DNA from: Spirodela intermedia
Lineage: Eukaryota; Streptophyta; Magnoliopsida; Alismatales; Araceae
Direction of reading: 5' to 3'
DNA length: 64,000 nucleotides
Assembly: GCA_902729315.2 (NCBI GenBank)
Contig: LR746277.1
Span: 4,779,001-4,843,000 of the forward strand
Position numbers and translations under genes: made by a program. Below, piece by piece: positions 1 through 12,089 of the stretch (position 1 is its first letter; each line of letters opens with the position of its first letter). The notes beneath the pieces are model-generated. The model did not search any database. It was given only the letters and a program-made list of their open reading frames with translations, and was not told the origin of the DNA.

Positions 1-1552
1 CCGAGGGAGTCGGATTTCGCCCTCTCCCTCTCTGTCTCAGTCTCTCTCTCTCTACACCTCTCTCACTTTCTATACGGCCTGCATGAGGCTTCCGCGTGTC
101 CAGCTAAGAGCTCATTGTCCCAGCCTTTCTCAGAGATTAGACCCCGTATCTTGGGCCAGCAAAAAGACTATCAGACGCGGATCAGACTTGACGAGACGTT
201 GACCCAGTACAACCCAGTATATTTGGAAGAATGCGTCTTTTACGATTTAAATGAACAGTATATTTTGTGTCAATCAAGCATGTGATCGGAATACTCAACG
301 TAATATCGCAACTTTATTTCATATAATTAGTTATCCCCTTATGCATCCTTGTAATATATACGAAACAATGCATGAACTTTAATAGTTCCGAAATAAATGA
401 TCAGAATTCGAATTAATTGCCATTCTGAGGATCCCCCTCGGCGATTCGGCCTCATCGGCTTCTCTAAGCTACTAAGATGAGGGCCTGTAGGGTATGTGGG
501 TCAACGATCACTGAGCAAATGACATCGTCCATTTGTCACAAAAGTCAGCTTTCCTGGTGCATTTCCGAAGAGGCTGATGCCTCGAACAGGTCGCTCTCGG
601 TGCTAGCCGTAGGTGGGCTCTTGCGACGAACTCAATGATGACGCAGATCCCTTCACTCAGAGGAGGACGCGCGAGGCTGAGACGCCGGGATCCGACAAGC
701 CTGGACGACGGCTCGTCCCGCGCGCCGTGGCGGCCAGCGGAGTGGGATCTTCTTTCTTCCGGCGGGGGAGATTGGAGAAGTTACCAACACGGCAGGTTCT
801 CCGTTGGTAGTGACCGCCGCCGACGACCTCATCGGTGCGGGCGGCGGCGCCACCGGGTCAACGTCGTGACAAAGTTCCTGCATTATTGAATGTTCCCAGT
901 CCCTGCTTCCGGAGCCCTCCGCCGCCGTGGGCTCCAGACGGCGGGCGTCTTCTTCGCCGAGTCCAACGCCGAGCGCACGTAAACCGCAGATGGGCGTGTG
1001 GCCCGCCCGAAAAGAATCGCGCACAGGTGGGCTTGACATTAATACAAGCACTCGAGCTTCGTCCTCGCGTTTGCCGGACAAGGACGTGAATTCACCTGGA
1101 ACCCCTCGTGGCGGGGGACCGGCGTCTGAGCACGACCGGCGGAGGTGCGCGGAGGTGCGCGGAGGTGCGCGGAGGTTGAGGGATACCCCTCCTGATTGGG
1201 ACTAATTGTGTCGACGGAGAAGGAGATATACCGGAAACGAGTGCACAGAAAAGGGGTGAATACAGAGAACCAGGGGGGAGGGGGGAGATGGTGGCGGACA
1301 GAGCTGCCCGCAGAACGGACGGATCCGAACCAAATTATTAAGACGGAGACGTGTCTTCGATCGGGATTCGTCTCAAATTCCTCGAGGCGAGAAGGAGACT
1401 TTTGACTAGTGGGACTGCTGCGGCCTTCTTATTATCTAGTCTAGCTCAAGTTCTTTCTTCCCTCCCCCACCTCGGTCTTTCATTGCTTCAGTGAGAGCAG
1501 TTAGAGAGCTCATGTGAGATCAGCTTGACGCTGACGTCGCCTCTGGTCGGTT
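1..1552. other. Gene-poor GC-moderate flank
   Basis: I recognise no gene here. The left 110 bases are pyrimidine-rich (CT tracts). Several overlapping open frames on both strands at about 610-1210 are short, overlap each other and match no family I know. They look like chance frames in GC-rich DNA. A small decameric tandem repeat lies at 1139-1176. Confidence 0.5.
1139..1176. repeat. 10-bp tandem repeat (about 3.7 copies)
   Basis: The unit GGAGGTGCGC is repeated three times without change from 1141 and then breaks down in a fourth partial copy (GGAGGTTGAG). It is a short GC-rich minisatellite of no known function. Confidence 0.85.
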
Positions 1553-1714
1553 ATGGATGCTTGGACTGTCATCACTATCTTCTACGTCTCCCTGTTGGGA
1601 GTCTTGGGTCGTGCAGCCACCTTTGTTATGGTGGCTGAAGAGGAGGAGACGGATCGGCGGGGGGCTGCAGAGGGTGAGAAAGGGGAAAACGGAAATCGTA
1701 TCTCTACCACATGA
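1553..1714 (+). CDS. Candidate small membrane protein (53 aa), unknown function
   Basis: This ATG-initiated frame of 53 codons starts MDAWTVITIF. An in-frame TGA lies just upstream (1532-1534), so the ATG is the real limit of the frame unless an upstream exon exists. Residues about 5-27 form a hydrophobic stretch that could span a membrane, interrupted by one Arg (R20). The rest is acidic and highly charged (EEEETDRR, then Glu/Lys/Asn). A canonical AATAAA lies 71 bases after the stop. I do not recognise the family and assign no function. It could be a genuine small secreted or membrane-anchored peptide gene, the last exon of a longer gene, or a chance frame. Support is limited to the hydrophobic-then-acidic layout and the nearby poly(A) signal. 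Confidence 0.3.
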   Translation: MDAWTVITIFYVSLLGVLGRAATFVMVAEEEETDRRGAAEGEKGENGNRISTT

Positions 1715-1784
1715 AATGGTGGCTTTTGTGGTCAAGTTATTTCTCATCACGTGTTCACTCGTGTGGAGAATCTTAAGACTCTCC

Positions 1785-1790
1785 AATAAA
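1785..1790 (+). terminator. AATAAA poly(A) signal
   Basis: A canonical near-upstream element lies 71 bases downstream of the stop of the candidate 53-codon ORF. It marks a possible plus-strand 3' end. It could also be a chance hexamer, since the DNA turns AT-rich just beyond. Confidence 0.3.
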
Positions 1791-1849
1791 ATGAGCTGTA
1801 ATATCTGCCAGTTGATATGAGTGTTAGCAAACAGATAGAGATTGTAACT

Positions 1850-4800
1850 TTGCTATGATACTATGTTAACAAAGATAGAGATATAACAAGGTGGCGATAA
1901 GAGAGGGAGAAGGGAGGAAAGTTCACTCAGCACCAATCGTCATTATATAATGTTACAAGGACTAGATAGAACTAGCCTATGAACATTTCAAAGACCAAGA
2001 TATGACAAGCCCATTAACTAAGTTATGGCGATCCCATAAACAAAATAGAACTGTTGAAAAAAACATTTTGATGCAGAAGTCCTACATTAATTACTATTAC
2101 CATACAATTCCAAAAGTACTCATTGCTGATACTTAGTATTCAATTTTAGCAAATGATCTAATGATTATTGATTTCTTCTTTGTCATCCACAAAATGATTG
2201 AATTGCCAAAAAAAGATGTAAAATTCTATGACACATGTGAGAATTAGAGCAAGTGGCCTAATTACTATTGAGGAATATTTTGAATTTGTAAAGATGTTGA
2301 ATCAATATCAAAGAATTGATTTAAGATGTCAAAGTAAATGATGTATTACTTGCAAGTGAGTATGTTGAGGTTAAGCAAGAAACTAACTCAACTCATATAC
2401 AATAAATATGATATTTGAATGAGAAAGTGTTAATTACGAGAGTTTATCAATCAATTGCTATCATTGTGATGCGTTTTCAAGTAATTTGTCACATGTGACA
2501 TTGAGTTGTAGATGGGGGTCCACATAAATAACATGGGTTTAAATCTAAGAAAGTTAGTATCTTTAGGTAATTACAAGGTATTATGACATCTAAACAAAAT
2601 ATTGTTTATTTTAGCTTGTGTAATTTTGAAATCTAAAAAATATTTTTAAGTACCAGAATATTGAAGTTTGAACTGAGGATGTAACAAATCTTTCAAGCAA
2701 TTGATAGTTGAGGTTGAAAGTTCAACTAAACATCATTGAAAGAAATGATTAGTGACACAAAAGAAGAATCTTATCCTTTCATAAATAATGTACAACTTAA
2801 TTTTGAATGAGTAAATTCAATGTGAATGTGAGGTAGATAATTTATAATGTCATATCTAGGTGCTTGTCAAAGTTGGCAAATTGATTTGTCTAATTTTACA
2901 GATGACTTAATTTTGATGTATAGGAAGCTATCCCTTACTTCATTATTCAAATTATATAAAATATATAGACTTCTTCAAATACTTCCAATTAAAAAAATTA
3001 TTATTGATACCTAATGAAAGAAGATGTCGATTGTTGTTGACTACATGTACTAACATGAGTTTCATAGTTATAGACTTAACAATATGATAATATAGTTCAA
3101 GAAAGTTAATGTCTTCTTGTTGAATACATCATTTGAGAACTAATCACGTTTTGAAATGGACAATAAAATTATCAAAATGATATTTAGTTGTTTTAAATCT
3201 ATCTTACATCAAATGACATATTTTTATTTAAAATAAATAACAGAAAATATGTTACTTGATTCTATAGCATTTAACTCATTCTTCATTGTCTCTTGTCATT
3301 AAGGTAATGTAATAGCTTGATGGTAAAATTAAGGTTTATTGTAGGTTTAAATAGTCATAAAAAAATATTTATCAAATAAAGATAGGTAATTGCATAAAAG
3401 AAAATTAGATACATGATATAGTCATTTGGTTTTATTAATTGGGGTAGTATTCTTGAAGATAAGATGGTATTTTGTGAATGAGGGTACATTTTCATGTCAA
3501 CAAAAGTAAGATACTATATTAAAGGTACTAGCATGTTGAGAATTATTTTGTGGTGTGAGATGCATGATTAGATTTGAAAATCGATATGATAAATTGTCAT
3601 CAGCTATTAGTGACACCTTGTAAAATGAATATATATGTTATCTTTTGACATCATAAGCATGTAACCTTTTATGGTAGGTGGATACCTAACGAAAATACAA
3701 GGTCTAGGACATGGAGGAAATTTATTACAATATGGTAATAATATTGAGGCAACAACTAACTATTGGATACTCTAAAATGTGAATAATCAACCAATCTTTG
3801 ATACAATAATTAATGCATAGTTTTGTTGTTGATAAGTAGAGAGGAGAACTTATTGATGAGATATATATTAGTCCAAAATTATGTTGATATTTGTGATTAA
3901 GAAAATAAAGTTTCATTTGCATTCAATAAATAAGTTTTGTTGAACTCCATTCGTACTAGTGTAGAGCATTATGTTCATGAAAAATCACAAGTTTTAATTA
4001 CTTCATTATCAAACTAGATTTTTTTGATCTTGCAACTAAATTGAGTGGAAATCATCTTAAAAGGTTTTTAAATACTTATTTTGACATCTAACTTGTTATT
4101 CATTGAAAAGATTTATGTGAAACAAGTTGAATCGTCAACAATGGTGAGAAAATATTTAGGTGATTAACAACATGATGTAACTCCCATATACTACAATGTA
4201 TGAAAATATATAAATGTTCAAAAATATTATATTCACAGAAAATTTACAATATGCTGTTTTTTAAAATGTCATAGTCTGTTGTGTTAAATGTGAAAATATA
4301 CATTATTTGTATAAGCCATAGTCAATATGCATAAAATATATTTGTCAAGTATCATTGAGGACATTGTCAATATTTGAAATAGATGAATCATCTACCTTGG
4401 TCAATTGTTATATTTTTGATGTGTATCTTAAGTCACAAAATGATGGTAAAAAAATTAAAGTTTAACATATGAATATATTTTCATAAAAGTAGTAAATAAT
4501 AAATTAAACATGAATCGAGAAACAATGAAAATGTATTTTTGAGTTAATTAAGAACTCAATCATGCATCACTAATCATACTGACTAAAATACAAGTATTGT
4601 TAAATAAAACAACTATTAAATTTCCAATTTGTTGGAGAAGTAAATTCTTTTGCATCTTAACCTATGTCTAAATGTTCTTAAGTCAACTATCCAAAATCTT
4701 ATAAAAAGTATATGACTCTTCAAAAATGAGAAACATATGCATTAATGTTATCAGCCACAAGATAATATTGATTCTTTTTTGTTAATACAAAGTCCAATGT

Positions 4801-5094
4801 GAACATGTCATTGTCATTAATTCATTATATTGACTTGCATTTAGATTTTGACTAGCTATGCAAAATCATTAGTATTCTACTCACGAATTACAGTTGAATT
4901 AGAATTTTAAGAAACTTAATTAATAAATATTGTATAGAATTTTGACTTTGATTTATAATATGATGGATAAGTATAAATAATAATATTTTTCAACAACATG
5001 ATGTTGACAATTATAGTGAATATAAAATCGTCATTTATTTCTCATCTTTTATATTATTGAAAATAATTAATAGTCTTAAGAAATCCTATTTATT
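1850..5094. other. AT-rich decayed repeat DNA, no gene seen
   Basis: Very AT-rich sequence with almost no CpG, no open frame over 65 codons and no recognisable exon. The composition fits old transposon DNA eroded by deamination of methylated cytosines, although no specific element could be named in this stretch. Confidence 0.5.
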
Positions 5095-5898
5095 GTGAGT
5101 GCAAGTGTTAAATATTAATGTCTTTTATGTTTTCTTGAAATACAAGTAATTTTTTTTATTAATGGATGAATTAGGACCTAGAAGTAATAATTGAGTTCAA
5201 ACTTAAGCAAAGAGTAATAATGTTAGGTGTGGGGTAAGGAGTGGTCGTACACACACTAAAAAGGGATACATTGATTCCTGAACCTCACATTACTATATAT
5301 CTACCTGAAAACTTGATATATAATCGATGTGGGACTAAACCAATAGTCACAACCTCTTTTTTGTGAGTGCAAGTGTTAAATATTAATGTCTTTTATGTTT
5401 TCTTGAAATACAAGTAATTTTTTTTATTAATGGATGAATTAGGACCTAGAAGTAATAATTGAGTTCAAACTTAAGCAAAGAGTAATAATGTTAGGTGTGG
5501 GGTAAGGAGTGGTCGTACACACACTAAAAAGGGATACATTGATTCCTGAACCTCACATTACTATATATCTACCTGAAAACTTGATATATAATCGATGTGG
5601 GACTAAACCAATAGTCACAACCTCTTTTTTGTGAGTGCAAGTGTTAAATATTAATGTCTTTTATGTTTTCTTGAAATACAAGTAATTTTTTTTATTAATG
5701 GATGAATTAGGACCTAGAAGTAATAATTGAGTTCAAACTTAAGCAAAGAGTAATAATGTTAGGTGTGGGGTAAGGAGTGGTCGTACACACACTAAAAAGG
5801 GATACATTGATTCCTGAACCTCACATTACTATATATCTACCTGAAAACTTGATATATAATCGATGTGGGACTAAACCAATAGTCACAACCTCTTTTGA
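5095..5898. repeat. Three perfect tandem copies of a 268-bp unit
   Basis: The string GTGAGTGCAAGTGTTAAATA begins at 5095, 5363 and 5631, a period of exactly 268 bp. As far as I can read, the three copies are identical. The third ends at the CCTCTTTT near 5896. Each unit contains a sub-segment starting TGTTAGGTGTGGGG and ending near AATAGTCACA. It includes CGATGTGGGAC, a motif often seen near the ends of plant LTR/TRIM elements. Identical copies inside old, eroded DNA imply recent amplification, gene conversion or an assembly artefact. Confidence 0.9.
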
Positions 5899-7329
5899 AA
5901 GTTTTAATAATTTAATATCTCAAATACCCCTTATTTATTAGAAGTAGATATCTTTATGATGTCACTTTACAAGGATATTTATGTACTTATTTCACTCTCT
6001 TATGTAAGTAGGAGATCGACAAGCGTTTGAATCTTATGAGTCAAAATTTATATTTTTATTTGATTAAATAATAATTTTTATTGTACGATTAAAGCTATCA
6101 TAATCACTCAATCATCAACCAAAATCTTATTAATGTGATTCGTAGAATATCGTTACAGAATTTTCTAGATGATCTAAATAAAAATAACATGAATTTATTG
6201 AGTAAACTATTTATGATTGATCAATGAATAAGTTGTTGTTGAGAAGAGTAAGATTCACTAAGAGATGAATTGTCATCTTCTGGGAGCATATTAAATACGA
6301 TAAAGAGCCTCCTCTTGTTACACAAACTTAAAAATGAAGCTCCCTAATATGTGCCCCACTTTTATTCAACTCATCTCTATCGAATGATAGCCATTAGAAA
6401 AGTTATCATTTTTTTATTCCATCGAGTGACAACCACTAGAGATGATTTGACTACCTACTTTATTGATTTCTAGACTTTGTAAGAAAATCTAAAGATTTAT
6501 CACATTATCATTGTCTAAAGAGAGTCTTTGAGACCATTGACATTATATGATAATTCTCCTAAATATTTAGAATTTGAATACATCACTATTGTGACGTCGA
6601 AACTTTATTTTATTACTTTTAACTAGTTTAAATATCCACCATCATTTTCTGAACTTTGAAAGAAGATCCAACAAATATTTATGTCATTTATGTCCAATGA
6701 GAGCCTTTGAGGCTGTACACAATATTTGATGATCTTTTTAAACAAATAGAATTACAACGATTGCTATTGTGAGACTAGAATTTTACCTTTCTTATTTTTA
6801 ACTTAACTTTCATTTCATTTAGTGATACTTTGTGTGATTTTAAGCTTTGAAACTATGTTTGATTCTTTTGACTTTTATAAATCTTAATTTAACTAATTAA
6901 GTCATCTATAATCACTTATGTAAGAATTGTAAAGTAGAACTTTGTTTTTGCCTAATTTACGTTCATCAACATCATCATGATGTTTGTACCCTTATTTTCC
7001 TTTTTTGTGTATTTTTGAATATATTTTATATTCATCATTACTCTATAAATTATAAAAAAATTATATTCCTTGAGAAAATTCTGAAATATTATTTGATATG
7101 ATTTTACATCCCTGTGATCAACTTCAAAATTCTTTATTATTTTAATTTTTTTTATAAATATATAAATGATTTATTTATTCTAAAATATTTCTAAAAATTT
7201 AAATTTTAGTATATTTTAGCCTTATTTTTTTTTAATTTGTGTGATTTATTATACAATGACTAAGTCACATCAATGAATTAACATATGATTTGAGTTTATC
7301 AAAGGTACATAATGATATATAGGTGTAGC
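5899..7329. other. AT-rich DNA, no gene seen
   Basis: AT-rich, CpG-poor sequence without long frames or recognisable domains. It leads into the CATG/CACA-rich left LTR-like block. Confidence 0.5.
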
Positions 7330-9540
7330 TCACATTGAACGATATAGCATGCATGTACATGTTCTACACATACACCCACCCATGTACATACCAACATGGA
7401 TAAACATGTGCAATATATATGTAGTCATTCAACACCATGTGCAATATGCATTCACACACATAATAGAACTAGTAGACATCTACGTTGTGCATGGAAGCAA
7501 ACAATGACATAAATAGGCATACACAACATGTATTGAGGCACACAACAACATACGTATGAGCACACATAAAAATGTGAAGCTTGTGTGAAGATGTGCAAAA
7601 CTTAGGCATGTACCACAAGAGCATGCAATGGTGGGGCATGCACCTATATGATATGCAATAGTACATGCACAAGATTTGTAAAGTGTGTAGCATGGTAGTT
7701 TATGTGCACTAGGGATGGGTGGAAAGCTTCACTACCCCCCCACTCATGTTTGTTGGAACCTCAACAACCATGTCATGTGATATAATGACATAAATATTGA
7801 TCTAGCACTAGGACAATCAAGCATGACACTTGGTTGCTGTTAACTCTTATTAATTACATAATAATATGCTTAATATATTTATAATTTTAAAAATACTTTT
7901 AAATTATTTTAATTAAAAAAATAAATTTAAACTTATTTATGTGATTTTGATGTTAAGTTTTAAAAATTACATAATGAAGTTGATCATAAAATATGTTGAG
8001 AGGTTTTATCAATTATTATTATTATTATTATTATTAGAATGATTTTGCATTAATTTTAATATTTCTTTAATTTTTATGAGCTTATTATGAAAACAAGAAT
8101 AATAATATAAATATATTAAAGAGATATATCTACGGGCCACATGATCAATGTATCCTTCCTTGTGGCTTGGCTTTCACTATTTTTGGTGGAGGAATTCATA
8201 AGTCATATTTATTAAATATGTGTAGATTTCTCTTAAACTTCAAATATGAGACTAAAATAAACTCTTTTTCAAGTTTCCACATCAATGTCAAATGCCTTAA
8301 ATGTGGCAAGAAATGTGACAAATAATTTTACTTAATGGATGGAATTTATGCACAAGAAGACTGCAAATAGATTTGGAAGAAGAAATGATTATTGTCGATC
8401 AATCTATTGCTCTTCATAATCAAATTCTTTTGCCTCTAGTGGAAGAATTTCTTCCAAATATCTTTCTTCATATGGCATGGCATGCTCGGAGGCAAGTTAT
8501 CATTGTTGATTGATTTCACCAAGTGATAATCATTGGGTTTGTCATTCATCAACTAGATAACATGTATGAACCTAATCGATGCACCATGCCTACACAAATT
8601 AATTGAATTTTGGTAGAAACTTGATCAACGACTATGCTATTCATTCTTCCATAAAACTTGAATTTTGGAATGATTTTTACTATTTTTCAATCAATAAAAT
8701 TATGTTAAATCCTATGTTAAAAATAATTTCTCTTTTAAAATCAATGTTTAATTTGGACTATTTGGGTTTTGATTTTGAGAAATTCAAGGTGACATATTTA
8801 CAAGAACTATGAATTTAGAGATGTTCTTCGTGGATGATGTCTTCTAATGTCACAGTCCCTAATGTAATAATTTATTATTATTACTTTTTTAGTTATAAAT
8901 TTTAAAAATTAATCTATCAACTTGAAATTGTATATTTAATTAACTATTTTTTTCTTCCTTGTGTTTGACTTAGAAAATCCCTATAATTTTTTTAAAAAAA
9001 TTATTTTATTTCTAACATTTATAATTTTAAATTTGCTGAATTTTCTTAACAACAATAGAAAATATTTAGATATTCCTGCATAAACTATTTCACATAAACA
9101 CTAGTAACATGATTGCATTATACACAACCCTCAATGGAAGGTGAAGTGATAATGAGCATAAGGTAATATGTACACAAATGTGTAAAGATGAAATGTTAAT
9201 TAGTGGATAGTAAGTAGAGCATCAACCATTTGAAGGAAAAGTGTCAAATTTCTCTTGCTTGTGCTCCCTCTATAATAGGACAAATTATAATTTGGTAGAA
9301 TAAGTTAGTCATCTCACATCTTATGCAATTCTATTTTTATATGAAAATATGACTCTTTTTTATGTGAAACACTCTTATTAGATGTCGAGAATGATGTTCA
9401 CTATGAGTCATAAAGGTCATAAGGTTAAGTAGTATGTGACTAGTGAGCTACCTACACAACAAATTGATATTAAAATAAGACTTAATAATATGAGAAAGCA
9501 ACACTTATGTGGAAAGGGCTACTTATGTGGATGAACATCA
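7330..9540 (+). mobile_element. Left LTR-like copy of a decayed gypsy element (interrupted)
   Basis: This block resembles the block at 12090-13085 in two collinear parts. The CATG/CACA-rich part at about 7330-7850 shares, for example, CAACATGGAT..ACATGTGCA with the right copy. The part at about 9120-9540 shares CAATGGAAGGTGAAG, AGCACCAACCAT-like and TGAAACACTCTT strings with 12690-13080. About 1.27 kb of AT-rich DNA separates the two parts here and is absent from the right copy. The block lies directly before a gag-protease relic, as a 5' LTR should. Boundaries are approximate and no target-site duplication was found. Confidence 0.5.
7860..9115. mobile_element. Probable insertion inside the left LTR-like block
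   Basis: This AT-rich segment separates two parts of the left LTR-like block that are adjacent in the right copy (around 12650-12690). It contains an (ATT)n microsatellite at about 8013-8037 and no recognisable coding domain. It may be a nested non-autonomous element, or the right copy may carry a deletion. Ends are approximate. Confidence 0.35.
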
Positions 9541-9879
9541 TGTTATGTTTGTTATCATTAAAGATATTGAAAATACAACTAAGTTGTAGAAGAAAAATTT
9601 GGTGGTGTGAATAGTGATGACATAAGTCATCACTTGCAACAATGATGAATTGAAGGTGGGCTCAAATGTGCTAAATTGTAAGAGGTAATAGAAACCCTTC
9701 TAATGAATCTTGTATAGCTAAAACACATGATGGTGTGCATATTATTGATGAATAAAGAGAATTCTTTTAACTTATAGTATATATGGGTGCATAAAACCTC
9801 CAAGATGTCCAAATCTTTTTTATAAGATCTTGATTATAATTTCAAAGAGACAAATGTTGGTGGTGGAGAAAGTCAAGAT

Positions 9880-10760
9880 TGTGAACATGCACTTCTTAGG
9901 AGATGTCAATTTATAGTGAACAAATTAGACATAACATGACAAGAGTTCTTGTTGTCACATAAATTTAGTCTATAAAGAAACTAAGTGATCAATTCTTCCC
10001 TATGAACAATGAGTAAATGACTAGGGACACACTCAATTGGCTTTACCACACTAATAAAGGAAGGTAATATGCTAATCACTTTACTTTGTTATCCTCAAAT
10101 ATGAAAGTCATGTCAAGTTTCTAAACTTGCACATAAGCAGGGCTACATTATGAAAACATATGAGACATCTAGTCAACTATGATAACATCTGATATATTAA
10201 CAGACTAAATGACCAATCTATCGATATTGATGCTAGAGACAAGTATTAGGATAGTGAAAAATAAGGCCTCCATCATCATAATGATTGTGACCAAGATGAC
10301 AATTATCAGAATTATTATGACAAGTCATGCTTGAGTAAACTTGAGATCAATGTGGCCTAAGAGGAAGAGGGAGCATCAACTGACCTTACACAAGAATGCT
10401 TCTTCTTTAGAGACATTCATTATATGAGGAACTATCTAGAGAGAAAATAAGAATGAGGTTATAAACATCCTTGAAACTTTGACTATGTATGAGACACTAG
10501 TTGCTACAAATATTGATCTTAGATTAAATATTGTATGTTATTTAATCAGACTGAAACACAACTTAGGGTTAGTCACCCTAAATAGGTGATGCCTCATCTT
10601 TATGAAGATCACCATCAATTGTAACTTACCCACCTTTGCCTTAGTGGATATGAAGGTCACACACAACTTTCTCTTTAAGAAAAAATGTACCTAAATGGGG
10701 TATGATGTTGTCATAAGAAAACATCTGCATCAAGTTTATCAACTAAGGGGTGTTGGAATA
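9880..10760 (+). mobile_element. Ty3/gypsy gag-protease relic (inactive)
   Basis: Translating the plus strand across frameshifts and stops gives a degenerate Ty3/gypsy gag. A capsid-like stretch (about 9985-10200) is followed at about 10400 by a decayed CCHC zinc-knuckle pattern, read as CFFFRDIHYMRNYLERK. At about 10645 a retropepsin-like region reads LVDMKVTHNF where active elements have an LVDTGATHNF type of sequence, so the catalytic Gly is lost. No reverse transcriptase, RNase H or integrase follows before the right LTR-like copy, so the pol region is deleted. It is a dead remnant with many in-frame stops. Confidence 0.6.
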
Positions 10761-12089
10761 TTAATGTAACTTGAAACAACAAAAGAAGCATGAAATGATT
10801 TGAGATTTCTAGAAGCTTAACATTTTCTCAATTCTAAGGTAGATTTCTATTTAGCTAATCTATGGTTGAAAATATATAAAAGTTATTCATTGTAGTAATG
10901 ACTCTTAGTAATATCTTACCAAGAACACTAAATTGTTTATATTAATTTATTTCTCATGTGATTAATTCTAGTTTCAAAGAGAGTTGTCTTATAATATTAA
11001 CTATTTATTTAAAGAATACTCAGCATTCTTCACATATCAATGCCCAAATCTTAGTTGTTTAATTTCATAGAGACACATTCTCTTTTGACTCAAATACCAC
11101 TACCAACACTTTATGCCTTCGTCAAATACAACTTTTTTTCACTAATTAGTTACCTTAGGATAATGTGGAGAGCAATGATCATGGAACACGAGTTGATTGA
11201 TTTCCAAACTGAGTTGATGAACAATATTAACTTTTTTGTTCATCATTGATCTGTGTGGTGCAAAGAACTTGATGAATATATGTGTATTTATTAATTTTTT
11301 GGTTTAGAACTCTTCTTCAATAAATAAACTTTTGTCATGTATTATTTTTTTTTATTTATCGGATCTTCAACATTCAAGATACTCATGCAAAAACTTGTTC
11401 TCTAGAATACACAATAACCACATTTGAAATTTCCATATCAATAATTAAAACCTTATATTTAATATTAATTAATAAATTATTATTTATAATCATCAAAACC
11501 AAATATGTCAACAAGTGGCATGTGTATTGACTAATGTGGCATGTGAGGTATTGCCACATGGGAGGGTCCAATCGACTTTCTAGTTTTCCTCAATGAAAGG
11601 TAGAAGTCATATTGGGGGATGGACTTGTATAAGTTTGGGCGATCATCTTCCATAACTATCATGACATCCACATCATGAATGACATAATATGAGTTGAAGT
11701 TGATGCTTCAACCTACCATTGCAGGATGGGTAACTTACCTTGTTATAACCCAAGAGTTGATTGACAATGTCCTACTTTAGATGGCCATTGGGTATGTGGT
11801 GTCAAGTATCAAGGTATACGTGGGCAATCACATTATAATAGGTGTGCACATGATCAAGCGAGTACACCTAAAGAGTGTCAAGGGAGGTGGGTGGCAGGAT
11901 TACGACATAAGTGCTAACAGCAATCAAAACCATGACCGGCTAGAGGCATATTCATGGTGGCCATGACATTGTAGGTCTTAGTTCAGCGTTTGATGAGGAT
12001 GTATGATTTCGCATGTAGGAGATAATCTTATAACCCAGACATGATGGAAGCTCATTTTGGAGCGGAACTGTATAAACAACATGATCATG
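10761..12089. other. AT-rich remnant between gag-pro relic and right LTR
   Basis: No gene seen. The left part is AT-rich; GC rises after about 11700. This is where the pol domains of the gypsy element should lie, but I could not recognise any, which suggests an internal deletion. Confidence 0.45.

Noticed and set aside
653-1081. 142-codon minus-strand frame
   Set aside because: No family resemblance, overlapped by several equally open plus-strand frames in GC-rich DNA, and no promoter or splice context.
5095-5898. CRISPR-like array
   Set aside because: The repeat is a contiguous 268-bp unit without spacers, and the DNA is plant nuclear.
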